Shown: piece by piece, positions 47,157 through 57,588 of the stretch
Numbering within the stretch: position 1 is the first letter of the stretch
Layout: every line of letters begins with the position of its first letter
Source: Ypsolopha sequella
Lineage: Eukaryota > Arthropoda > Insecta > Lepidoptera > Ypsolophidae
DNA length: 64,000 nt
NCBI GenBank assembly: GCA_934047225.1
Contig: OW203987.1
Span: 585,501 to 649,500, forward strand
Reading direction: 5' to 3'
The notes under the pieces: generated by a model
Seen by the model: only the letters and a program-made list of their open reading frames with translations
Told to the model about the DNA's origin: nothing
Databases searched by the model: none
Program-made: the position numbers and the translations under genes

Positions 47157-50100
47157 GAGTTGAGTAGCATACGGGCAGCCAAGTCACGTCTGAGTTGAGT
47201 GGCAGACGGGTAGACAAGTCACTTCTGAGTTGAGTGGCAGACGGGTAGACAAGTCACTTCTGAGTTGAGTGGCAGACGGGTAGACAAGTCACTACTGAGT
47301 TGAGTGGCAGACGGGTAGACAAGTCACTTCTGAGTTGAGTGGCAGACGGGTAGACAAGTCACTACTGAGTTGAGTGGCAGACGGGTAGACAAGTCACGTC
47401 TGAGTTGAGTGGCAGACGGGTAGACAAGTCACTTCTGAGTTGAGTGGCAGACGGGTAGACAAGTCACTTATGAGTTGAGTGGCAGACGGGTAGACAAGTC
47501 ACTTCTGAGTTGAGTGGCAGACGGGTAGACAAGTCACGTCTGAGTTGAGTGGCAGACGGGTAGACAAGTCACTTCTGAGTTGAGTGGCAGACGGGTAGAC
47601 AAGTCACTTATGAGTTGAGTGGCAGACGGGTAGACAAGTCACGTCTGAGTTGAGTGGCAGACGGGTAGACAAGTCACTTCTGAGTTGAGTGGCAGACGGG
47701 TAGACAAGTCACTTATGAGTTGAGTGGCAGACGGGTAGACAAGTCACTTCTGAGTTGAGTGGCAGACGGGTAGACAAGTCACGTCTGAGTTGAGTGGCAG
47801 ACGGGTAGACAAGTCACTTCTGAGTTGAGTGGCAGACGGGTAGACAAGTCACTACTGAGTTGAGTGGCAGACGGGTAGACAAGTCACGTCTGAGTTGAGT
47901 GGCAGACGGGTAGACAAGTCACTTCTGAGTTGAGTGGCAGACGGGTAGACAAGTCACGTCTGAGTTGAGTGGCAGACGGGTAGACAAGTCACTTCTGAGT
48001 TGAGTGGCAGACGGGTAGACAAGTCACTACTGAGTTGAGTGGCAGACGGGTAGACAAGTCACTACTGAGTTGAGTGGCAGACGGGTAGACAAGTCTCGTC
48101 TGAGTTGAGTGGCAGACGGGTAGACAAGTCACTTCTGAGTTGAGTGGCAGACGGGTAGACAAGTCACTACTGAGTTGAGTGGCAGACGGGTAGACAAGTC
48201 ACGTCTGAGTTGAGTGGCAGACGGGTAGACAAGTCACGTCTGAGTTGAGTGGCAGACGGGTAGACAAGTCACTTCTGAGTTGAGTGGCAGACGGGTAGAC
48301 AAGTCACTACTGAGTTGAGTGGCAGACGGGTAGACAAGTCACTACTGAGTTGAGTGGCAGACGGGTAGACAAGTCACTTCTGAGTTGAGTGGCAGACGGG
48401 TAGACAAGTCACTTATGAGTTGAGTGGCAGACGGGTAGACAAGTCACTTCTGAGTTGAGTGGCAGACGGGTAGACAAGTCACTTCTGAGTTGAGTGGCAG
48501 ACGGGTAGACAAGTCACTTATGAGTTGAGTGGCAGACGGGTAGACAAGTCACTTCTGAGTTGAGTGGCAGACGGGTAGACAAGTCACTTCTGAGTTGAGT
48601 GGCAGACGGGTAGACAAGTCACTTCTGAGTTGAGTGGCAGACGGGTAGACAAGTCACTTCTGAGTTGAGTGGCAGTCGGGTAGACAAGTCACTTCTGAGT
48701 TGAGTGGCAGACGGGTAGACAAGTCACTTCTGAGTTGAGTGGCAGACGGGTAAACAAGTCACTTATGAGTTGAGTGGCAGACGGGTAGACAAGTCACTTC
48801 TGAGTTGAGTGGCAGACGGGTAGACAAGTCACTTCTGAGTTGAGTGGCAGACGGGTAGACAAGTCACTTCTGAGTTGAGTGGCAGACGGGTAGACAAGTC
48901 ACTTCTGAGTTGAGTGGCAGTCGGGTAGACAAGTCACTTCTGAGTTGAGTGGCAGACGGGTAGACAAGTCACTTCTGAGTTGAGTGGCAGTCGGGTAGAC
49001 AAGTCACTTCTGAGTTGAGTGGCAGACGGGTAGACAAGTCACTTCTGAGTTGAGTGGCAGACGGGTAGACAAGTCACTTATGAGTTGAGTGGCAGACGGG
49101 TAGACAAGTCACTTCTGAGTTGAGTGGCAGTCGGGTAGACAAGTCACTTCTGAGTTGAGTGGCAGACGGGTAGACAAGTCACTTCTGAGTTGAGTGGCAG
49201 TCGGGTAGACAAGTCACTTCTGAGTTGAGTGGCAGACGGGTAGACAAGTCACTTCTGAGTTGAGTGGCAGACGGGTAGACAAGTCACTTCTGAGTTGAGT
49301 GACAGACGGGTAGACAAGTCACTTCTGAGTTGAGTGGCAGACGGGTAGACAAGTCACTTCTGAGTTGAGTGGCAGACGGGTAGACAAGTCACTTATGAGT
49401 TGAGTGGCAGACGGGTAGACAAGTCACTTCTGAGTTGAGTGGCAGACGGGTAGACAAGTCACTTCTGAGTTGAGTGGCAGTCGGGTAGACAAGTCACTTC
49501 TGAGTTGAGTGGCAGACGGGTAGACAAGTCACTTCTGAGTTGAGTGGCAGTCGGGTAGACAAGTCACTTCTGAGTTGAGTGGCAGACGGGTAGACAAGTC
49601 ACTTCTGAGTTGAGTGGCAGACGGGTAGACAAGTCACTTATGAGTTGAGTGGCAGACGGGTAGACAAGTCACTTCTGAGTTGAGTGGCAGTCGGGTAGAC
49701 AAGTCACTTCTGAGTTGAGTGGCAGACGGGTAGACAAGTCACTTCTGAGTTGAGTGGCAGACGGGTAGACAAGTCACTTATGAGTTGAGTGGCAGACGGG
49801 TAGACAAGTCACTTCTGAGTTGAGTGGCAGACGGGTAGACAAGTCACTTCTGAGTTGAGTGGCAGACGGGTAGACAAGTCACTTCTGAGTTGAGTGGCAG
49901 ACGGGTAGACAAGTCACTTCTGAGTTGAGTGGCAGTCGGGTAGACAAGTCACTTCTGAGTTGAGTGGCAGACGGGTAGACAAGTCACTTCTGAGTTGAGT
50001 GGCAGTCGGGTAGACAAGTCACTTCTGAGTTGAGTGGCAGACGGGTAGACAAGTCACTTCTGAGTTGAGTGGCAGACGGGTAGACAAGTCACTTCTGAGT

Positions 50101-50820
50101 TGCGTGACAGACGGGTAGACAAGTCACTTCTGAGTTGAGTGGCAGACGGGTAGACAGGTCACTTCTGAGTTGAGTGGCAGACGGGTAGACAAGTCACTTA
50201 TGAGTTGAGTGGCAGACGGGTAGACAAGTCACTTCTGAGTTGAGTGGCAGACGGGTAGACAAGTCACTTCTGAGTTGAGTGGCAGACGGGTAGACAAGTC
50301 ACTTCTGTGTTGAGTGGCAGACGGGTAGACAAGTCACTTCTGAGTTGAGTGGCAGTCGGGTAGACAAGTCACTTCTGAGTTGAGTGGCAGACGGGTAGAC
50401 AAGTCACTTCTGAGTTGAGTGGCAGTCGGGTAGACAAGTCACTTCTGAGTTGAGTGGCAGACGGGTAGACAAGTCACTTCTGAGTTGAGTGGCAGTCGGG
50501 TAGACAAGTCACTTCTGAGTTGAGTGGCAGACGGGTAGACAAGTCACTTCTGAGTTGAGTGGCAGACGGGTAGACAAGTCACTTCTGAGTTGAGTGACAG
50601 ACGGGTAGACAAGTCACTTCTGAGTTGAGTGGCAGTCGGGTAGACAAGTCACTTCTGAGTTGAGTGGCAGACGGGTAGACAAGTCACTTCTGAGTTGAGT
50701 GGCAGACGGGTAGACAAGTCACTTCTGAGTTGAGTGACAGACGGGTAGACAAGTCACTTCTGAGTTGAGTGACAGACGGGTAGACAAGTCACTTCTGAGT
50801 TGAGTGGCAGACGGGTAGAC
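47157..50820. repeat. Tandem array, second 35-bp family, about 105 copies
   Basis: Unit GAGTTGAGTGGCAGACGGGT plus AGACAAGTCACTTCT. The ending varies (CGTCT, CTTCT, CTTAT, CTACT). The left third mixes endings while the right part is mostly CTTCT, with GGCAGTCGGG units interspersed at regular distances. The first unit is degenerate. It is unrelated in sequence to the array at 37661-43692. Confidence 0.98.
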
Positions 50821-51929
50821 TTTGCGGAACTTTATTTAAGTACATAATAAAGGTAGCACTTAGTTTTATAGTAAGCAATAAGACAACACGGTAAATTTAC
50901 CTGAAGCCACAAGTAAACAAAGCCGCTGAATGGTTCATTACTGAATTACTTTCACAAAAAGATTTATTTTAATACCAAGCCTTTATTACGCCATTAAATT
51001 CATCATTAAAGCTTTGTAAGGTTCGTAAATATGTCAGAACGGAGTTTTGGGGTGCGATATCCTCCTTACGGAGATAATATAATGTATTATTAACCTTTAA
51101 ACATTACCCAAGGGTCTACAAGACCCCAGAAATGCTAATGTTTTTAATATTACAACTTTAAAATTTTAGGCTCTAGGTAATTGTAGTATGTTTACTTATT
51201 ACTAATTGCATCAAAGCCTTAAGCAACAAGGATTGAAACAAATCGAAACAAGACCTTTATTTCGTGCAAACCCTAATCCGGGGATGTTATCCCTACATAA
51301 CAGTAGACCCGTCTGTCACGAACCCACCACACCACTTATAAACCAAATCGTGCAAAATGCTGGGCCCGTTGAGTTTTCTTGTATGAATTGGGTCTGCACT
51401 TATAGCTAATCAAGGACAGGATTTCCTACCAGTTAGTCCAGTTATTGTAGCTGTCCACCGTTGAGTCTCTCTCGCGGCGACCTGGTTTCCAATCGGTCTC
51501 AGGCACGCGATGAGAACAGCTGCTAGAGTGCGTGCAGAGGTCGTGTTCCGTCGCTCGCCAACACGGGAACGCTAAACACAAACCACCTATCCCGGGATGC
51601 AACTACAAACTCGAGAAAATTATTAGCACGACGATTTATTGGCACTTTCAAAGCACCGCGTTTTTTTGTAGGTTATGTCACAACTATAAAACCAATTCAA
51701 GTGTCCAAGATTTTGTCCCAAGTTTGCCTCCCTGGCAAAAGTGGCAGAAATAGGATCCGACCCTTCCCCACAAATACGCTTCACTAGGTATTTAGCTTGG
51801 TTTTCTTAATTTATAAATATTCTATATTTTCGGCACGATCCACCGTGAACATTTGGCAGGAAGAGAGCTATTTTTTATAACGAACACTTAAAAAACTAGA
51901 TGCCGCTAGACTATTGTTAAATGCCTTCT
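50821..51929. other. Gene-free stretch
   Basis: Frames of 67 and 73 codons (51206-51409, 51532-51753) are unsupported. A small palindrome GGGTCT..AGACCC lies near 51111. Confidence 0.5.
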
Positions 51930-52136
51930 AAACATACACGTTTTATCTAAACATACACGTTGTATCTAAACATACACGTTTTATCTAAACATACACGTTT
52001 TATCTAAACATACAAGTTTTATCTAAACATACACTTTTATCTAAACATACACGTTTTATCTAAACATACACGTTTTATCTAAACATACACGTTTTATCTA
52101 AATATACACGTTTTATCTAAACATACACGTTTTATC
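51930..52136. repeat. Tandem array, 19-bp unit, about 11 copies
   Basis: AAACATACACGTTTTATCT with rare changes (one ACAAGT, one unit lacking a base). Confidence 0.96.
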
Positions 52137-52211
52137 CAAAACAGTCTTTAATTTGGATTTAAATATCTTTGTATAAGTTAAGAAAATAAAACGACATTTG
52201 AACAAAGTCAT

Positions 52212-53079
52212 GAAGTTACGCTGTTTACAGAAGTATCGCTATTTACAGAAGTATCACTATTTACAGAAGTATCGCTATTTACAGAAGTATCGCTATTTAC
52301 AAAAGTATCGCTATTTACAGAAATATCGCTATTTACAGAAGTATCGCTTTTTACAGAAGTATCGCTATTTACAGAAGTATCGCTATTTACAGAAATATCA
52401 CTATTTAAAGAAGTATCGCTATTTACAGAAGTATCGCTATTTACAGAAATATCACTATTTAAAGAAGTATCGCTGTTTACAGAAGTATCGCTATTTACAG
52501 AAGTATCGCTTTTTACAGAAGTATCGCTATTTACAGAAATATCACTATTTACAGAAGTATCGCTATTTACAGAAGTATCGCTATTTACAGAAGTATCGCT
52601 ATTTACAGAAATATCACTATTTACAGAAATATCACTATTTAAAGAAGTATCGCTATTTACAGAAGTATCGCTATTTACAGAAGTATCGCTATTTACAGAA
52701 GTATCGCTATTTACAGAAATATCACTATTTAAAGAAGTATCGCTATTTACAAAAGTATCGCTATTTACAGAAGTATCGCTATTTACAGAAGTATTGCTAT
52801 TTATAGAAGTATCGCTATTTACAGAAGTATCGCTATTTACAGAAGTATCGCTATTTACAGAAGTATTGCTATTTATAGAAGTATCGCTATTTACAGAAGT
52901 ATCACTATTTACAGAAGTATTGCTATTTATAGAAGTATCGCTATTTACAGAAATATCGCTATTTACAGAAGTATCGCTATTTACAGAAATATCACTATTT
53001 AAAGAAGTATCGCTATTTACAGAAATATCACTATTTAAAGAAGTATCGCTATTTACAGAAGTATCGCTACTTACAGAAG
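52212..53079. repeat. Tandem array, 18-bp unit, about 48 copies
   Basis: GCTATTTACAGAAGTATC with variants AAATATCACT, TTTAAAG and TTTATAG. The period is six codons, so more than one frame stays open (peptides YLQKYR and LFTEVS). The frame is dictated by the repeat. Confidence 0.97.
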
Positions 53080-53346
53080 CAGTATAGCAGTCGTATCTTT
53101 TACATTTTCTCTGTGGAATTAGGAAAGTTGTTTCCGGTTCAAAATATTCACAACAACAAACTTAACAGCGTCTTTTTTTAAATAAGGAGGACTGTATTAA
53201 ATATAGCAAAGAAAAACAAAAAGTTAAAACAAGGAAGACAATATTAAATTTAACAACAATAACAAAAAGTTAAAATCCCCAATTAAAAATAGTACAGATC
53301 GTTATAACAGAGTGTTAATTACAGAGTTCGCGTTACAAGTTACAAG

Positions 53347-53713
53347 TAGTTGTGTGTGTCAAGTGTCCCTCGTCCATGTGGCGGGCATTAACTAGTTGTG
53401 TGTGTCAAGTGTCCTTCGTCCATGTGGCGGGCATTAACTAGTTGTGTGTGTCAAGTGTCCCTCGTCCATGTGGCGGGCATTAACTAGTTGTGTGTGTCAA
53501 GTGTCCTTCGTCCATGTGGCGGGCATTAACTAGTTGTGTGTGTCAAGTGTCCCTCGTCCATGAGGCGGGCATTAACTAGTTGTGTGTGTCAAGTGTCCCT
53601 CGTCCATGTGGCGGGCATTAACTAGTTGTGTGTGTCAAGTGTCCCTCGTCCATGTGGCGGGCATTAACTAGTTGTGTGTGTCAAGTGTCCCTCGTCCATG
53701 TGGCGGGCATTAG
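53347..53713. repeat. Tandem array, 46-bp unit, 8 copies
   Basis: TAGTTGTGTGTGTCAAGTGT, CCCTCGTCCATGTGGCGGGC, ATTAAC. Differences are CTTCG for CCTCG and one GAGG. Confidence 0.97.
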
Positions 53714-54184
53714 TAACTTGTAGTTGTAGTACCATCAGGGACGTGTCAGTCACGGCCAGCTGACTCGATCCATCTTTTACGGAAACATGGTTTCTACAGT
53801 GTACAGCAACGGGATAGGCTCTAATACTACTTTGTTTGATAATCTCTTATGAAGAAGACAATAATCACTTTGGGGCTGAGAAGAATTGGGGCTACAAGGC
53901 ACCCATTTTGTTATTTGTAGAAGCAAGACGTATGGTCGATGTGTTTCTACTTCACTGAAGAAATATATGCTATTAGTTACCTAGAATCTATTTCGTTAAA
54001 AGGTTTTACTATTTTTATCTGTATGTATTTTTCTGGCCGTTCATATCATAACATAATTTAATTGAGAAAAATCAAAGTAACATCTATTCATGAGATATTT
54101 TTCGAACTCGCCGGTGAATTAGATTCTATTCAGAGCTAATTTTACATCGATAGTATATTAGTTCACAAGTAGCTTTTTCGTTAA
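53714..54184. other. Gene-free stretch
   Basis: No supported feature. Confidence 0.5.
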
Positions 54185-54510
54185 GAGCGGTTTCGCAGCC
54201 GGATTGTGAAAAACCCGCCTTTTTCTAATTAATCGAAATAGAAAACTTAAATTCCAAATTCACTCAAAAATATTTCAACAAAACCTCATTACCTATGTAC
54301 TGTGTATGCTGCCATCAAAATAAAAAAAAATTGAATTAAAAAGATTTTGAAATTCTTATTTAGAGAAAACCAATGGAAAATTTGCGATGGGAACATACAC
54401 AATACATAGGTAATAAAGTTTTGTTAAATAACTTTTGATTGAATTTTGAATTTCTGTTGTGATTAATTAGAAAAAGGCGGATTTTTTACAATCCGGCTGC
54501 GAAACCGCTT
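54185..54510. mobile_element. Palindromic MITE flanked by TTAA (piggyBac-like target site)
   Basis: Ends GAGCGGTTTCGCAGCCGGAT and, reverse complemented, AAGCGGTTTCGCAGCCGGAT are flanked by TTAA at 54181-54184 and 54511-54514. Homology between the arms extends almost to the centre, through CGCCTTTTTCTAATTAATCG and CCTATGTACTGTGTATG-type segments, so the 326-bp element is one long imperfect hairpin. It is non-coding. TTAA duplication points to piggyBac-type mobilisation. A decayed partial copy is at 21400-21582. Confidence 0.82.
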
Positions 54511-54552
54511 TTAACAGCTATGCTACCGAACTACTTTTTCTTTTGTACTACC

Positions 54553-54606
54553 GGGGGGCGGGAGGGGGGAGGGACGGGGGGATGGTGTGGCGGTAGCGGG
54601 GGGTGG
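54553..54606 (+). other. Strong G-quadruplex-type G-rich run
   Basis: Within 40 bases there are five runs of three to six G (GGGGGGCGGGAGGGGGGAGG and onward), followed by more G-rich sequence, in an AT-rich setting. Confidence 0.75.
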
Positions 54607-54805
54607 CGGCAACGAACAAACTGATAAAATAGAAGTCTTAAAGATTTAGTTTTTACTTGTATAGTATTGTATTGCAGTTTAAATTAATTTCTTAATAAAT
54701 ATCAGAAACACAAAATCTTGAACGTACTTCTGATAGAATGTCGTCGTCCTATCGACTTTATTACGCTCCTAAAAAAATATTTATTAATCCATAAAGATAT
54801 CGCTA

Positions 54806-56256
54806 TTAGTTTTCTATGTTGTCCTCGTTCAGTACAAATATAGTTTTCTGTGTTGACCTCGTTCAGTACAAATATAGTTTTCTGTGTTGACCTCGTTCAG
54901 TACAAATATAGTTTTCTGTGTTGACCTCGTTCAGTACAAATATAGTTTTCTGTGTTGACCTCGTTCAGTACAAATATAGTTTTCTGTGTTGACCTCGTTC
55001 AGTACAAATATAGTTTTCTGTGTTGACCTCGTTCAGTACAAATATAGTTTTCTGTGTTGACCTCGTTCAGTACAAATATAGTTTTCTGTGTTGACCTCGT
55101 TCAGTGCAAATATAGTTTTCTGTGTTGACCTCGTTCAGTACAAATATAGTTTTCTGTGTTGACCTCGTTCAGTACAAATATAGTTTTCTTTGTTGACCTC
55201 GTTCAGTGCAAATATAGTTTTCTGTGTTGACCTCGTTCAGTACAAATATAGTATTTTGTGTTGACCTCGTTCAGTGCAAATATAGTTTTCTGTGTTGACC
55301 TCGTTTGGTACAAATATAGTTTTCTGTGTTGACCTTGTTCAGTACAAATATAGTTTTCTGTGTTGACCTCGTTCAGTACAAATATAGTTTTCTGTGTTGA
55401 CCTCGTTCAGTGCAAATATAGTTTTCTGTGTTGACCTCGTTCAGTACAAATATAGTTTTCTGTGTTGACCTCGTTCAGTACAAATATAGTTTTCTGTGTT
55501 GACCTCGTTCAGTACAAATATAGTTTTCTGTGTTGACCTCGTTCAGTACAAATATAGTTTTCTTTGTTGACCTCGTTCAGTGCAAATATAGTTTTCTGTG
55601 TTGACCTCGTTCAGTACAAATATAGTATTTTGTGTTGACCTCGTTCAGTGCAAATATAGTTTTCTGTGTTGACCTCGTTTAGTACAAATATAGTTTTCTG
55701 TGTTGACCTTGTTCAGTACAAATATAGTTTTCTGTGTTAACCTCGTTCAGTACAAATATAGTTTTCTGTGTTGACCTCGTTCAGTACAAATATAGTTTTC
55801 TTTGTTGACCTCGTTCAGTACAAATATAGTTTTCTTTGTTGACCTCGTTCAGTGCAAATATAGTTTTCTGTGTTGACCTCGTTCAGTACAAATATAGTAT
55901 TTTGTGTTGACCTCGTTCAGTGCAAATATAGTTTTCTGTGTTGACCTCGTTCAGTACAAATATAGTTTTCTGTGTTGACCTCGTTTAGTACAAATATAGT
56001 TTTCTGTGTTGACCTCGTTTACTACAAATATAGTTTTCTGTGTTGACCTCTTTCAGTACAAATAAAGTTTTCTGTGTTGACCTCGTTTAGTACAAATATA
56101 GTTTTCTGTGTTGACCTCGTTTAGTACAAATATAGTTTTCTGTTTGACCTCGTACAGTACAAATATAGTTTTCTGTGTTGACCTCGTTCAGTACAAATAT
56201 AGTTTTCTGTGTTGACCTCGTACAGTACAAATATAGTTTTCTGTGTTGACCTCGCA
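54806..56256. repeat. Tandem array, 34-bp unit, about 43 copies
   Basis: CAAATATAGTTTTCTGTGTT plus GACCTCGTTCAGTA. Marker variants GTATTTTGTG (55251, 55625, 55897) and TTCTTTG recur at 374 bp (11 units) and 272 bp (8 units), indicating block duplication. The units at both ends are the most diverged. Confidence 0.97.
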
Positions 56257-56394
56257 CTGTATGAGGCAGGTAGACAGATGTATATATAATTTTTCCTCAT
56301 GACATGAATGTCTCCTGTCTTGTATTTTTATCACTACATAATTTAAGTAGGTATAAGTTACACCTTTGTAAAATGAAAATGTATTTAAAAAAGA

Positions 56395-56475
56395 AAAGAC
56401 ATGTTCTTGCTTAGTTTCTTGCCCTTCTTATGACTTAAGACTAATTGAATGGGCGGAGATAGGCATTATATTTAT
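56395..56475 (+). mobile_element. LINE 3'-UTR-like repeat, copy of 23290-23390
   Basis: Contains TTAGTTTCTTGCCCTTCTTA and TTGAATGGGCGGAGATAGGC, matching the reverse complement of 23290-23390. Confidence 0.55.
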
Positions 56476-56609
56476 TGATTTAACGTATTTGTATTTATTT
56501 GTTTTTATATCAATTCTGTTGTATTTATTGCCTCACTTTTATTATTTATTCACATATTTTTATTTTGTTAAAGTATTACCAAATCTAAGTAATAGTTAAA
56601 CGTATATAT

Positions 56610-57483
56610 TGTAAGGATAGAGACTATGTCCACACATTTATTATATAGATTTTTTTATTATGACACCCTGTACTCGTGGTATCGGTCGGTCGTCGCGTTC
56701 GGACCACGAGTATCTTCTGTAAGGGAGAGTTAGTCCGATATTAGTGTTGCGGCCTTTAGGAATGGTAGAAAAATATTACACGCAACATAATATTATAAAC
56801 AGTAGGTCTACTAGAAGCTATAGCGACTAGGAGGCGAAACACTCATCTTTGTTACAATTTATAATACAAGAGAGAGAGCCACCATTGCATCAGGCCTTCG
56901 CCTGATGTTGACAATGGTCGACGTACAGCAAGCTGTACCAACTCTCTCGGAGCTCCCATGTTCCGAGGGACAAGTTTACCTCCTAGTGAACACTGAGCAC
57001 GCGGAACCTTTATGTTCCGTAGATGGACATCCTACCTCCCCTACAGTCCAACCCATGCCACCAGCTGGTATCAACTACCCATCTAGAGAGCCACGACGGA
57101 ATCGTGGCCTCCAAGACGCACTGATACCAGCACATAACCAATTCATCTCGCCTCCCAGTCACCACCACTTTCTAATGTTATGAGCAACATGATTAGGTGC
57201 TATTACTCACCAGGGTGACTGTTGATTAAAGTATTCGCACGCAGCCACGTAGGAAACCTGGCTCGTGCGCACGAGGCAGATGCGGAGACTGTCCTCTCTT
57301 CACGGGCGCAAGCAAAATGTGGTCCAACTCACATTCAGGCGGGTGAAAAAGGCGGGTAAGCCAAAGAAAAGAAAAAGTGTTGCTAGCACAAAATAAAGAT
57401 GCGTTCAAGTTGTATTTTACCACCAAACGTTTTCATAGGGCCAAGCTCGCGGTAATCCGCGACAATTAGTCCCTACCCTTACA
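56610..57483 (+). mobile_element. Probable solo LTR, 874 bp, dense in short palindromes
   Basis: The segment begins TGTAAGGATAG and ends CTACCCTTACA. It is flanked by TATAT at 56605-56609 and 57484-57488. TG...CA ends and a 5-bp duplication suggest a solo LTR of a Ty3/gypsy or BEL-type element. The terminal inverted repeat is unusually long (about 20 bases with three mismatches), so a TIR transposon remains possible. AATAAA at 57397-57402 would suit the plus orientation. A 92-codon frame (56905-57183) lies inside; it matches nothing I know. Stems include 56671-56680/56703-56712, 56888-56895/56900-56907 inside 56881-56887/56912-56918, and 57064-57073/57122-57131 around 57090-57096/57102-57108. 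Confidence 0.65.
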
Positions 57484-57588
57484 TATATCTTTTTGAAATT
57501 GTAGTTCCCTTTATTATATTTAGTTAAAATCGTTTTTTCTGTTATTTTACATTAAACCTGAACTGTAATTAGTGTATGCTAGGTGTTA

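Noticed and set aside
52198..53087. Frames of 202 and 97 codons in the 18-bp array
   Set aside because: Six-codon periodicity with a different frame open in each half. No flanking coding sequence or start context.
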